A stretch of DNA of 64,000 bases from Ligustrum vulgare (Eukaryota; Streptophyta; Magnoliopsida; Lamiales; Oleaceae), in assembly GCA_963555705.1 (NCBI GenBank), contig OY743169.1, positions 8,804,014-8,868,013 of the forward strand, read 5' to 3'. A program made the translations under genes and the position numbers. A model generated the notes under the pieces. It had not been told where the DNA came from. It searched no databases and saw only the letters and a list, made by a program, of their open reading frames with translations. Position 1 is the stretch's first letter. Each line of letters starts with the position of its first letter. Shown piece by piece: positions 48,690-61,316 of this stretch.

Positions 48690-49770
48690 GAAATATAAGT
48701 ATATGCAATGCATGCCGGAAATTTATTTCCAATGTATTGATCGAATATTAATCATGAAAGAAAAAATCCATATAAAGGGACCAAAAAATATTTTGAATCT
48801 TTATCAACATGAAACAAGTGAAATGGAGGAATCTGGATCACTCGAAACAATAATGGAGTTGCTTAAAAAAAACCTTGGAAGCTGCTCAGAAAATTGCCTG
48901 GGCGACTGCTTGGTTTTTTAGCCAGGCGGTCTCCTGGTTAACTCCAGGGACACCTGGGGGAAATCCAATTGTCTGAGGCTCTGAGCTATTGCCTAGAATT
49001 TTTTTGGGCGGACACCCAGGCATAATTTGAACACTTAATTAGTTTTTCATTTCAAGCACATTTTGACACGTTTGGACACTTCTTCACTTATATTTTGCAC
49101 CCATTCATGTATAAACTACCAAGTACATAGAAATGTTGATAAAGATAAATAACATCCCAAATCATATTCATAACAAGCATTGATCAAAAATCAAAGAAAT
49201 TCAACTTATATTCTTTATTAGTTCATTGTTCCTCTTCAATGTATTCCTTGTACTTAATGAATACTTAGTTTGTAGGCTTGTTTAATCCGCTTAAACCATT
49301 TGCTATCAAATCCTTTAGCATCTCGTTCGAGATGGGGCAAATATATTTTTAGGACAGCGTTCAATCATGTGTTCAAGCCTCTCATTTCATTCCATATTTC
49401 GATATTTTTCCATTCATTTCCAAGTTTCAAGTGGATGTTTCAATGTGATTTAGTTCGTGATTCTTCATGTGACTCAGTTAATTAAGTCTTTAACTCCCGT
49501 GGTAAGAAATTATTCATCGATGTCTTCTTTCCATGACTTTGTGAGAGTCCTTTTTAGGTGAAGGAGCTTCGATTTATTACATGGTGTTGTTAATGCATTT
49601 GGCCGGCATCAACTTCATCCCATAATGGAACCATTAAAAGATAATGAATTCCTAATTTAGAATTATACTCATTAATTCTTGAAATGTCCATAAACGTCAT
49701 GTTTACATAATGTTAGATAGTATAATATATAGAGTAATATTATGTGTACATACTCTGTTACGATCATGTC
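48690..49770. other. Intergenic, nothing recognised
   Basis: Contains a short patch of repeated GGCGACTGCTTGG / CCAGGCGGTCTCCTGG / ACACCTGGGG words (48900-48965) that can pair with itself. No gene or element ends were found. Confidence 0.4.
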
Positions 49771-49774
49771 TAAT

Positions 49775-50466
49775 TGGACGTGACACGTCATCCATAAGGG
49801 CCCACCAGGAGGATCCACAAAAACATTCAGTCTCCTAATCAAGACCCACAAGTCAAATTGTAGATGCCAACATTGCTGGACTCTTTATGTGCCGGGGTGA
49901 TGCTATGTCGAGGTAACCCTATGCGGGGTGACCTTATGTCGGGGTGATGCTATGTCAAGGCAACCTTACGTCGGGATGACCCTATGTCGGGGTGAGTATC
50001 CTGGAAAGATGACAAGACGGCTTGGTGTAACATCTTTAAAGGGATTTGATGATTACTTTAACCCTATGACATGTAGTAATGATTATAACCAAAGAAATTG
50101 TTTACCTCATGAAGGGTTAGGATCAGGTCACGTGTAAAGCATAATACATGTCACAATCCGCGATGACTACTTCTTCTATAAATAGATCATCACTTGTGTC
50201 TCCAAGTAAGAGGTTTGTAATTCATTACTTGAACTTTACTTATAAATCTCACTCACTTTTCTCTCTTTTACACAATTATATTTCTCGCATCCAAAATATA
50301 TTTACTTGAAATGAGTATTGACTTAAGTATCAGAGTGTAATCGGGAGTCACCTCGGTCCCAGTTGCATACTGATTGTTGATCCTAGTGCGCAGGAAGTCT
50401 ACGTGTTCAAGAGGGAGGAGCTGAAACGAGTTGATACAAGATTCTACCAGATTTTGTGATCAACGA
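49775..50466 (+). mobile_element. Diverged LTR, same family as 4493-5181
   Basis: From about 50070 onward it aligns with the solo LTR: shared CACGTGTAAAG, TATAAATA (50177-50184), CTCTCTTTTACAC, CTTGAAATGAG and CTACGTGTTCAAGAGGGAGG. The right end reads GATCAACG against GGTCAACA. The left boundary is uncertain and replaced by TATGTCGGGGTGA-type short repeats (49890-49995). No partner LTR in the window. Confidence 0.65.
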
Positions 50467-50622
50467 CTGAATTATAGATTGTTAAACAGATTTATGTGTC
50501 TATTTTTTTCACACATTTCATCATCTCCAATATCAACAACCTCAAAATCATCAACATACCATTTGTAAACTAATATGGACAAAAATATATACAAACATCA
50601 TTTTCCTAATATATAATATTTT

Positions 50623-50781
50623 GCCTCTATTTGGTAAATTGTTTTTAAACAAATTTATAAAAAATAAATTTTTCCTAAACACTTTTTAACCACATATATT
50701 TTCTAAGATCACTTTTTAACCATATTTTTACCTCAAAAATCAAATTTTTTTATAAACAATTTTTTTTAACCAAACTGAGGC
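50623..50781. mobile_element. 159-bp MITE
   Basis: GCCTCTATTTGGTAAATTG and TTAACCAAACTGAGGC are imperfect inverted repeats; the interior is nearly pure AT. Confidence 0.5.
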
Positions 50782-51187
50782 TTTTGGTTAGTGATTATGG
50801 CATGGTTACCTCGATATTAGAATATTGAATGCACATTAACCAATTATCTTACCGAGCTCTTTTACATGAACATGAAATTGAGACATGAAATGAAATATAA
50901 TTGAGACATGAAAATGTGATATGTCAATGTGGCCCCTCAACATTGAATGATGAAGAGTGGACCATCATATGGGTACCTCTTCATTATCCAAACATTAGAT
51001 GTCACGTTGATAATATTGTTTTATTTTTATGTTCACGTAGAATTTTTATTACCAAAGATTCTTGACGAGTGAGCACGTGATTGTCCAGATCGAGAGAAGT
51101 AAATGCCTTTGTTGACTCTTAAGTCTATCAATCACATTGAGAAAATCCTGCTTCGACCATTTTTTTTCTTGTAGCCAACAACCAGTT

Positions 51188-51188
<1 letters not shown>

Positions 51189-51278
<90 letters not shown>
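51189..51278. repeat. Compound microsatellite (GT)n(GA)n
   Basis: About 9 GT followed by about 36 GA repeats. The repeat-encoded frames on both strands are not genes. Confidence 0.97.
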
Positions 51279-51281
<3 letters not shown>

Positions 51282-52390
51282 GGAGGCTGCACAGCCTGCA
51301 CTGCCTTTGGTTGACTTATTTGCAACTTTTTTCTTGACTTGTCTTCGGAAGCTTCTAATACAATGTACCAAGTAGCTGGACAGGGACAAAAGTTAAAATA
51401 AAATAACTACGAACACATAAATTTCACCACCTATTAATTTTATTACGATTTTGCTTACAAAAGTATATACTGGAAAAAAAAACATAATCATCGAAATTGT
51501 GGAGGCATGTGTCCCAAAGTTATGTCAGATAAGAAATATCTTAAACTATAATGGTCTGTTCGGCTTTTGGATTTTTTGTATTTTTTAGGTAAAATGTGTG
51601 ATTAAAAATTAGAGAGAGAAAATATATATAATTAAAAAGTTATTTAAAAAATTATGTAGTTTAAGAAATGATTTATAAATCATTTCTTGCACCACCGCCG
51701 AACACACTTTTTCCAATTCATCTAAAAGTATTAAATTCGTCGATTTTGATTCAATTTCGGAAACCTATCTCTCTCTTTTTATACGAAATGAGTTTAATTA
51801 ACCATTTTTGACGTAATCGAAGAACAGTTATAGAAAAGAAAAAAATGGCTTCTCTCTCTTTCTATATAGACTTTGACTTGTTCACATGCATTTGTTACAA
51901 TAAAATTTGTTTGTTTCCTTTGTTTGAAGCTCCACCAACCGACCCACTTCAAACACCAATCACGGGGACTCAAACGCGTTTTAATTTATAGTGCCTCCAC
52001 ACACACACAGAGATTATCTTAAACTTAATCTTAATTTTAATTGCATTGTCATCCGTCTTATGCTATTAATAACATCAAAATTTTATTTTTTCTATTTTAT
52101 TATTATTATTTTAATAATTATTGTATTATTTTGAAATCAAAAAATATGTAATATGTGTGTTAAATTAAAGATCACATTAAGAAGTTTAATGCAATCTAAC
52201 AAGTGAGAACAAATTGTAAATATATTGTCCGTAAAATCATAAAAAAATTAAATGTAAAGTTTTATATTATATTTTTTTATTTATCCTCAATATCTAATTC
52301 ATTTTAAATTATATCATTTAAGTCAAATAATAATTATACGAATTTTTAAGGCAAATCCAATTAAGTTGGGATAATTTTACAAACTTAAAA

Positions 52391-53498
52391 GGGTTTATTC
52401 AATGTGAATTTGGAAAGACTTTTAAAAATTTTAAAGGATTTGAAAATTTGGGTGTATTCAATTTAGATTATAGAGATTCCTTAAAAATATTGAGGTATTT
52501 AATATAGATTTTAATGAACTTTCTAAAAGTCCATAAAAGTAATGGTGTATTAGATAAAGACTTTTAAAAGCCTTTAAAAGTTATGTGTAAAATGTCAATA
52601 ATTTTTAAATACCCATACGAAATCATCTATTTACTAACTTCTAAAAAGAAAGTACAACTACAATATTTTTTTATTTGTCTCTCATTAATCTCCAAGATTT
52701 TGAAAGACTTTAATAAAAAAAAAAAAATCTTTTACATTATAAATATGTTTCTTCTATATTTATTTCCTTCTTTCATGTTTTTTTTTTAGAAACTTTAAAC
52801 CTACGACTAAATAAATCATTGTTTTTATTCCCTTCAACTTGTTAATTTTTTTTCTTTATATTTTGGCTCTCTTCTTTTTTTTTTTTTTTATCATTTTCTT
52901 CAATTTTTCAATGAAAATAAATTCAATTAAAATTTTATAAGATCTTATAGAAAAATAATAATTAAATTATATCAAAACAACTAATAATTAAGTAAAGTAA
53001 TTCTACAATTTTTTCCAGAAAGATTTGTATATTCAAAAATATTAATTAAAAGTCAATCAAAATCTATAAAAAATTGTATATTAAAAAAATTTACGAACAT
53101 AGTACAATTTTTATGTCAATATCAAAAGTGATTTCATTTTTCTCTCATTTTTATCACAAATATTTCTCTTTATTAAATCTATTTATCTTTCAAACCGCGT
53201 TTTTTAATTCACTTGACATATAATTATTATTAAAAATTAACATTCACGTTTTAGGAAAATTAAACTATTAATATTCAAATTTTTAAATTGAAAAAATAAA
53301 AGTCTGTAAAATTTTTTGAAAGTCTATGAAACTCTTTTAAATAAAAGTCTACGAAAGTCTTTAGAAGTTTATAAAAGTCTGCAAAAATTTTTGAAAGTCT
53401 ATACAAATCCATAAAATTTAATAAAATCCAATGAAATTCATTAGAAAAAGTCCATTAAAAAGTCATTAAATATCTTTCAAAATCTACAATGAATAAGC
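52391..53498. mobile_element. Probable non-autonomous DNA element with AAAGTCT subterminal repeats
   Basis: GGGTTTATTCAATGTGAATTT at the left and AATCTACAATGAATAAGCTA at the right are imperfect inverted repeats. Next to each end are many AAAGTC(T)/AGACTTT words in opposite orientations (52415-52580 and 53300-53470). The interior is AT-rich and non-coding. No target duplication is clear. Confidence 0.5.
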
Positions 53499-54841
53499 TA
53501 AGATTTCTTCAATTCATTCATCATTTTAACATTATTTTTATTTATTTACTGATTTTGTTCATTTTTCTATTTTTCAATATAAAATTAAATAACTAAAATA
53601 TGCAAAAATATATTACAGATTTTAACAATTAGTACATATATTTTCTATTATACAATTGATCGATCAGTAATTTTTATTAAAATAATAATATAACAATATG
53701 AATAAAGAAATTATCGGCATGAAAAAAGAAGAATCAATTAATGTAACAATAATTATTAAAATTAATGACTATTTTTTTAGAAAAACGCTTGAAATTAATA
53801 ATTAATGCTTAAAAAATCAAATTATACCAAAAAGTATATCCTACACCTCTTTTTGGGAAGAATATAATGAAAAACAACATATGAAAAGAAAAGCGTCGAT
53901 CTTAAGAAAAATACGTAAGTTGAGTTTTGCACACGTATTGTATGAGCCTAATTTTGTAGTTCAAAAGTTTTTTTAAAAAAGAAAATTTCATTTATTGAAC
54001 GTTAATTTCAGAAATGGGGTTGATATGTTCACGGTACGATCTCTAAAACACTTAATTCATAGTATGTTTTCCAGTAAAGAGATAAAACAATTCAATGGTT
54101 TACAATTTTATTAAAATATTAAAAAAAAATAATTATATGCCGTAAAAATGGAGGAACTTTATTTCTTAATTTTATTTACATATATATAGAAAAAACGACT
54201 TACTATATATATTTTATTTATATTTTCATTAATAATTTTTTTATTGGCAAATAATTAAATATGCATTTAATTATGTTCAATTAAATGCATCGCATTTAAA
54301 AATTAAAATTTATTAATCATGCGAATGATCTCTTAAGTTGAATTTCACGTTAATGTACCACAAATTTTAAGGTTGATTTTTACTTTCGTGCATCGTTAAT
54401 ATTACTTAATTTGTTACATTTATTTATATATAAGACCTCATATATTTAATTTGTTAAAATTACTTTATTTTATATAAATTATAATATTTTTTAAGGTTAT
54501 TATTTTTATTTACATTAGTTAAAAATATTTGGACGAAATTTTTTATTTATTCTATACAATATATATTTTAAAAATTGCATTATTTAATTTAAATTTGAGC
54601 ATTTGTTTAAATATGTTTTGTCTATAGTAACTTTCGTGTATCACATGGGTGTGAGCAACTACAATATGTACAAACAATGCATTATTTAAAGAGGTTTTCC
54701 AAAATTAATGAGAATTGTAATATATTTTTATTTTGAGCATTCGTTGACATTCTGTATCATTAATCAAAGCAAATTATGTGCTCCAGTTTTTTTTCCTATT
54801 TTGTAATGATATTTACAATAAAATCATTAAACATTGTTCTT
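53499..54841. other. AT-rich DNA, presumably Helitron interior
   Basis: No ORF. It lies left of a Helitron 3' end (54868), so part of it should belong to that Helitron, but I could not find a TC start. CGTGTATCACATGGGTG near 54651 resembles a decayed second Helitron hairpin. Confidence 0.35.
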
Positions 54842-54868
54842 CCGTGCAACGCACGGGTGTGATACTAG
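54842..54868 (+). mobile_element. Helitron 3' terminus (plus strand)
   Basis: CCGTGCAACGCACGG forms a 6-bp hairpin, followed after 8 bases by CTAG and then T. This is the classic plant Helitron end (hairpin plus CTRR, insertion before T). Confidence 0.75.
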
Positions 54869-56412
54869 TATATATAAAAATAAAGTAGCTGTCAAAAAAA
54901 ATACAAACACTTTCCCTCTTAAAATTACTTGTTTAATTTAGAAAGTTTTTGCATAAAAAAAAAAAAAAGAAAAAAGACCCATTAAAGTGCAAAAAGAATT
55001 GGAACTATTTCAAAATATAATAATTGAACAATACAAACTCAAAAGTTTAATAATTGCAAATTTGAATTACACTTTTGTGGTAGTTAATTTTTTTTTAAAA
55101 AAAAAATAACGAATATGATGTTTTCAAAGTAAAAATTAGTGGTTGAAAAATTGAGAGAAAAATGTATAATTAAAAAGTAGTTTTAAATGTTTTGTTTAAA
55201 AATATTTTGTCAAACGGAGATGCTTCGTTCCAATTCAAAAAAAGGACAATTTGAAATTATTTTTTGTATTTTCTTTAAAAAAAACAAATGTGTTTTTAAT
55301 TGTTAAATAGAGATGCTTCATTCTTTTTTTTGTGTGAAAAAAGGTGAAAAATTTACATCAAAAGCATCGTAAATCTAATTTAAAAAATAAATAAATAATT
55401 TTCAAATATTATAAAAATGTATTTGAAACCCGTAATTTAGAGATTTTGTTAAATTTATAAAAAAAAAAAAAGATTATTAAAAATTATTCTGCTTAATCAT
55501 AGTGTAACTAATTTGGTAAAGTAATATTAAATTATTTCCAGAAATATATAAAATTATATTATAAATCTGTTGAAAAACATTTAAATAACTCGAAAATATT
55601 TTAGTTTAAAGAAGTTAAGAACATTCTTTATATTTTGTATTTTTTTATAAGTTTTCAATTAGATTATATGGGGGAGGGGGGAATAAATGACTAATTCATA
55701 AATTTTCTTCCAAATCAAATAATCTCATACTTGATTGAATATAATTTTCTTTCAGATCAAATAATTTCATACTTGATTGAATATATATATATATATATTG
55801 AAATACAATGTTCATTTATGTTATTCTCGATTTTTTTTTATTATTTTTTTATGTAATGACAATGTTTTAATTTGGAAAACACTATTAAAAATTCTATAAA
55901 ATTACAAAATTATATCTAAGCAATACATTAAAAAATGAACTTCATCAAAAATTAAAATATATTTTGTTCAAAATCAAATTAACTAAAAATTTGTTTTTTT
56001 TCTTCTTTTTTTTTCATTGTTATTAAAAATATACTTTGATTGCGTCATATGTAATGACAATTAACGAGAAGTTTAATACAAGATAACAAGTGAGAGCAAA
56101 CTATAAACATTTTGTCGGTAAAAAGTTACAAAGATCAAATGTAAAAATTTATTATATATTTTTTACTTTTCCTTAATATCTCATTCATTTTAAATTATAT
56201 CATTTAAGTTATATAATACTCAGTATTTAGAAAACCTAAAATCGATTTGATCAAAAAAAATGCAAAATATCAAGGATCGAAGGTTGAGTTAGATCGAACC
56301 GATTTTAATTAAAAAATTAATAATTGTTTCAAATATCACAAAATTTTCTAAAAAAAAAAAAAAATATTTTAGAAATAAAGCAAGATTTACACATTTGGAG
56401 ATAAAATTAAAT

Positions 56413-56464
<52 letters not shown>

Positions 56465-57149
56465 TGTTAATTTTATTTATTATATTATATTATATTATAT
56501 TTCAAAACAAAATAATTTAACATACAAAAAAATAAGTTAAAAATAACTTACTTAGAAGAAAAAAGTCAAACAAACAAACAATTTATAAATAAAAATAATT
56601 TTTAAAAGAAAAATCTCATAAAGATCATGATTTCTTAATTTTGATTAGTTTTGTAGATGTTGCATTTCCTATTTTGATTAATTTTCTTTTTTTAAAAGTT
56701 TTGAATTCGATAATATTTTGTATTAAAATGTTATTGTATTATGTTTTTATCCGATAAGATTGTATAATTAACATGTTTTCATAAATTTTGATCTAAATCA
56801 CTATTATAAACATATTTTTTTATATCTTACTGGTGAAAATACTAATATATATACTCACACATTCAAGCAGTGAGTCTCAAAAGAATCGGGCCGGAGTTAA
56901 AATGATGATTAAAATAATAACTAAAAGACATAAAGTGTAATTTTTGAGCTTCTATGATTATAATCCACGCGTGTACAATGGGCTCGTTGTACAAAAACTA
57001 TATGTAAACATCGAATTGTATCTTGTATTGGAAGTAAAATTTCTTGGCGATTAAATGAAAGTAATAACAATATATAAAAATTTGGATGACTCGTTTTAAT
57101 AAGGTTGAGATTTTTTAAGATGGAACCCTCAATAGATTTTATATGTGCA
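54869..57149. other. AT-rich spacer between two Helitron ends
   Basis: No gene found. Contains a (TA)n run at about 56418-56461 followed by TATAT repeats, several poly-A/T tracts, and a short GC-richer patch at 56880-56900. Confidence 0.5.
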
Positions 57150-57546
57150 CTAGTGAATTACTCGTGCGATGCACGAAAAGAAATGTCTGGATAAAAATAA
57201 TTCAATGTGAAATCAAACGAATTCTTTAGATAAAATAAATAAATTTCGCAAATAAGAGATAAGATAATCATTTATTGATTTTATATGACTAAAAATTCTG
57301 AAATAGTTCTTTGTATACAACATTATTTTTTTATTTTGTTGATCTTCCATTCCTATCACAAATCAACGTCTTTAATCCGGAACGATTTGTTACCCTAGAA
57401 ATCGCAACATAAAGTTGTTCATGTGTAAACACCAGTCGTTTAAGAAAAAAGGAAAATGAAAATAAGATGCGCATGCAACAAAGATTGTTTCTTTATTTCA
57501 AAAAAGTTATGTACATTCGCAACACAAAAGGAGCCAACAGGACCTC
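57150..57546 (-). mobile_element. Helitron 3' part (minus strand), interrupted by E2
   Basis: On the minus strand the end reads TCGTGCATCGCACGA (hairpin, 57162-57176), then GTAATTCACTAG, with T as the next base. A helicase C-terminus lies upstream at 57331-57450. The rest of the Helitron should lie beyond E2, outside the window. Confidence 0.75.
57331..57450 (-). pseudogene. Helitron RepHel helicase, C-terminal fragment
   Basis: The minus-strand frame reads VFTHEQLYVAISRVTNRS then GLKTLICD and ends at a TAA at 57331-57333. The QLYVAISRV block is helicase motif VI of PIF1-like Helitron helicases. Upstream sequence loses similarity before the E2 insertion at 57547. It is a fragment of the enzyme that normally drives rolling-circle transposition. 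Confidence 0.85.
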
Positions 57547-59535
57547 TGTGACGACCCGAATTCTCGACCATTCGAGTGCCACTAAAAGTGACTCATATCA
57601 TATTATCGAGACTTAAATAGTAATGTAAAATTATTCAAAAGAATAATTAGAATCCCATAATTTTATTTGTGAATAAAAATAGAACATAATTTTCTTACAT
57701 AAAGTTCAACATAATTATCTCATCAATCTTAACCACTTTTGCCACTTCCATGTTGACCGCCTCGAACCTTCAATTATCTGAAAATGGTAAATATCGTGGA
57801 GTGAGATTTATAAAATCCCAGTAAGTATACCAAGCATAAATTTTCTTTTGAAAGCATATGGATCATTTTCATCATAACATAGGATAGGATCGAAATACTC
57901 ATAAACATAGGGAGACACAAGAATTTTACCGAACTTAAATGGCAAGAATTCTTATGTGTAGCGCTACTAAACTCCGGTCCCCTTAGCATAATCATAAACA
58001 TATCATATGGGACCCATAGCAATCTTGTGAGATTGATTTCATAGCAATGATCCAAACATTTTCGTAAAAACATAATGTATATTTACTTTTCATAAAAACA
58101 TACTTACTTTTCTTAAAAACATAAGGTATTTTACTTTTCATAAAAACATACTTACTTTTCTTAAAAACATAAGGTGTATTTACCTTTCATAAAAACATAC
58201 TTACTTTTCATAAAAATATAAGGTATACTTACTTTTCATAAAAACATAAGGTAATACCTTTCATAAAAACATACTTACTTTTCATAAAAACATAAGGTAT
58301 ATTTACCTTTCATAAAAACATACTTACTTTTCTTAAAAACATAAGATATACTTACTTGTCATAAAAACATACTTACTTTTCATAAAAACATAAGGTGTAT
58401 TTACCTTTCATAAAAACATACTTACTTTTCATAAAAACATAAGATATACTTACCTTTTAAAAGATTAAAATGAAGTGTAGTAGTAAATGGACCAAAACTT
58501 TCTTGACCACCTTGAATTTCTCTTACTTGTGGATTTTGTCAAGAGATTGGAAATAAGTGTATATGTGTAGAGTTGTGTGTAAAAGAGATGGGTTTAAATA
58601 GATGTATAAAGTTGGCATATTGTAAACATAATCATTCAATTCTATTAATTTTAACACATCATTTTCTTAAAGTAAAGCACCATTCATATACTTTTCCATA
58701 TTTATACAAATAATATGCTCTTCATGATTATATATAATGGAGTATACAAATCATTCATATACTTTTCCATATTTATACAAATATTATGCTCTTCATGATT
58801 ACATATAATGGAGTCTTATCAATCATTCATATACTTTTCCATATTTATACAAATATTATGCTCTTCATGATTATTTATAATGGAGTATATAAATCATTCA
58901 TATACTTTTCCATATTTATACAAATATTATGCTCTTCATGATTACATATAATGGAGTCTTATCAATCATTCATATACTTTTCCATATTTATACAAATATT
59001 ATGCTCTTCATGATTACATATAATGGAGTATATAAATCATTCATATACTTTTCCATATTTATACAAATATTATGCTCTTCATGATTACATATAATGGAGT
59101 CTTATCAATCATTCATATACTTTTCCATATTTATACAAATATTATGCTCTTCATGATTATATATAATGGAGTATATAAATCATTCATATACTTTTCCATA
59201 TTTATACAAATATTATGCTCTTCATGATTACATATAATGGAACCTCCCATGCTTGCATATATTTTCTTAATTTCAATAATAAAAGTAATTTTTGTATAAA
59301 TAAATATTGGGATAACATTGAATTAAGTACTTGGACTTAATATACTTTAAATCAAGAGAATGGAGATATTTTTAGAAATTCGGAATTTAATTTAAAATCG
59401 AACGATCTCGATTATTTCTTGACTTGGCTATACGAATACGTCGTGGCGTTAACTTAATAAAAATGGGTGAAATAGTAGCGACACGATTTTCTATTAAAAT
59501 AATTATTAATCGCGTAAAATTTCTTGGTCGCTACA
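57547..59535 (-). repeat. E2 3' LTR (1989 bp)
   Basis: Reverse complement of the E1 LTR: TGTGACGACCCG ... GGTCGCTACA. The 98-bp array is shortened to about 400 bases (58061-58455), while the 71-bp minisatellite has 8 copies (58681-59241). TATA equivalent TTTAAATA at 58593-58600. The 93-codon frame of E1 is here at 57774-58073. Confidence 0.93.
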
Positions 59536-59555
59536 AACTTACCCCCTTAAAATAA
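59536..59555 (-). promoter_or_regulatory. E2 polypurine tract
   Basis: Plus AACTTACCCCCTTAAAATAA is the complement of the E1 tract, directly next to the LTR. Confidence 0.8.
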
Positions 59556-60420
59556 TTTCGTCCTCGAAATTAATCTTACTTGATCTTATGATTTCTGAAC
59601 ACTTAATCAGAATCTCTTCTTCTTCTTCTTATGTAGCATCATCGCTACCATATTTAACCCAACCATATATTAACCCACTGGACTTTGACTAAATGCATCA
59701 ATTTGTTTTCTTAAGACATGGACTTTTCTATCAATAATAGACATATGTCTACTCATAAATTCTTCTGAATCAAAATGAAAATTCCCAATCGTATGTGATA
59801 TTTCATCATATCTTGTAGTATTCATGTAACTTGTCATTTATCATCGTATCATGTGACCTCAAATATTAGTATTAATATCTCTAAAATTTCAATAAATCTT
59901 TACTAACATATCATACCATAATAATTTGTCATTTCTTCTTATCACCAAATATCCCAAAATAATTAAAACGATTACCTGAATATTCTCTATGTAATATACC
60001 CAAACATGTTATTCACATATCAACATAATCATCAGTTTATCTTTCCAATATTTGTAACCCAAAATTTCTGCAAAATTCAATAAACAAATATCTCCCAAAT
60101 AATTAAAATTCTTAACTCAAATATCATAACATTTCCCGTAAGGTATTCCTTTCACTTGCACAAACTTATTAATCCTGATTCAATACAGTCCTTATTTCAC
60201 TTTCACGTATCCCCGTATTATTTCTATACCTTGATTATTATATCAAAATATCAGTACCCAAAATCCAAGAAAATATTCCATATCTCAAATCCCGTCATCA
60301 TCAAATCTTCCTTTTATCAAGAAAGTAAACGGCGCATAAACTCTTGTTCCCTCTTTTCCATTATTCTATTCCGCGCTTTCTTGCTGGAATCAATATCACG
60401 CAGATTCCCTCCGATCCTTA
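59556..60420. other. E2 interior left of the genes
   Basis: 59556-59809 and 60303-60420 match E1. The 59810-60303 stretch is missing from E1. No ORF of note. The last part (60330-60420) should contain the start region for the zinc-finger gene; no strong TATA box is seen. Confidence 0.5.
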
Positions 60421-61020
60421 ATGCTTTTAAATAGTTCATGCTGGGAAGAGGTTAGATCCATCAAAAACATGGATATCCTTCTTACAAACATTCGCAAGTA
60501 TTATTCCAGTCTTCCAATGAATGATCTGAGGAAAATTTATCGAATAAGACTCGAAAGATTGAGGTTGCTGATGGCTCATGGTGTTTCAGAAGATGTTCGC
60601 TGGTTGATCGAAGCAAAGGTTCGACTATCTGGTGAATTACCTATGACATTTCCAAAGCACATGCCTGGTTTAGGCAAAAGCATCTTCGCAAAGAAACGAA
60701 GAGCAAAAAGGCTGAATGGTTGCTACAAATGTGCTCGTTGGAACTGTGATACTCGTTGCAAAACAGTAGGATATTCTTCTACTAATCGGGATGATAAAAT
60801 CAAATTCATAAAGGGTGGACTGAGTAAGGAGTCTTTGGATGATATTCGACTGACTCTTGAGACGCACCCAAGTGGTTATGTGCAACGTGAACTTCTCTCC
60901 TTATACGCTCAGTTTAACGAGGACAAAAATCGTTATAGTCTCCAAAATATAATAGCAAAAGATCCTGTTTGCCAGTCTGTTTTACAAAATGAGGCTTCTG
61001 GCAGTTCAACAATGATATAA
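60421..61020 (+). CDS. Cysteine-rich basic zinc-finger protein, resembling betaflexivirus (carlavirus-type) nucleic-acid-binding protein
   Basis: 199 codons, uninterrupted and intronless. Residues 1-80 are helical and charged. The core is GKSIFAKKRRAKR (85-97), then C101-x2-C104, C109 and C113 with TRC, then GYSSTN and KFIKGG (128-133). The order G-S-x-A-RRA, C-x-x-C, TRC, G-S-N, FI-x-x-G is the pattern I know from carlavirus/allexivirus C4 nucleic-acid-binding proteins, many of which suppress RNA silencing. The Cys spacing is shorter than in carlaviruses, and residues 134-199 have no counterpart I recognise. Start: ATG at 60421; M17 at 60469 is an alternative. It lies 296 bases upstream of LOG in the same orientation and antisense to E2. 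A host zinc-finger protein remains possible. Confidence 0.6.
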   Translation: MLLNSSCWEEVRSIKNMDILLTNIRKYYSSLPMNDLRKIYRIRLERLRLLMAHGVSEDVRWLIEAKVRLSGELPMTFPKHMPGLGKSIFAKKRRAKRLNGCYKCARWNCDTRCKTVGYSSTNRDDKIKFIKGGLSKESLDDIRLTLETHPSGYVQRELLSLYAQFNEDKNRYSLQNIIAKDPVCQSVLQNEASGSSTMI

Positions 61021-61125
61021 GGTAAATCTCTTGATACACATTTAAAATATTTTGCTGTTTTCTTTCACGCGTTTTGGAAATAAAATATATTTTCCTTTCT
61101 CGAGTTTTGATAAAGCTGGAAATAA

Positions 61126-61141
61126 ATCACCGAAAGGTGAT
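61126..61141 (+). promoter_or_regulatory. Hairpin with GAAA tetraloop between the two genes
   Basis: ATCACC-GAAA-GGTGAT is a perfect 6-bp stem with a GNRA-type loop, about 105 bases after the zinc-finger stop codon. It could stabilise an RNA 3' end or be chance. It is absent from E1 because of the deletion. Confidence 0.35.
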
Positions 61142-61233
61142 ATCTTTGGTAAAACAGTCAAAAGTTGGCCGATTTTGTCAAAAGTAAATCTTTACTTTTT
61201 CATAATCAATCAAAAACAGTAAATTTTTTCGGC

Positions 61234-61241
61234 TTTAAATA
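61234..61241 (+). promoter_or_regulatory. Possible TATA box of the LOG gene
   Basis: TTTAAATA in GGCTTTAAATAGCC, 76-83 bases before the LOG ATG, with CATCTTCTTTGTAAG as a leader. Distance and context fit a plant core promoter, so LOG may have its own promoter inside the retroelement. Confidence 0.45.
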
Positions 61242-61316
61242 GCCAAACATATTTCATAGTTCAGGCATCCCAAAATCACATCTTCTTTGTAAGTTTTCTC
61301 TTGTATACTATCAAAG

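Noticed and set aside
51132..51389. Frames of 60-85 codons with long Ser-Leu or Arg-Glu runs
   Set aside because: They are translations of the (GT)n(GA)n microsatellite on both strands, not genes.
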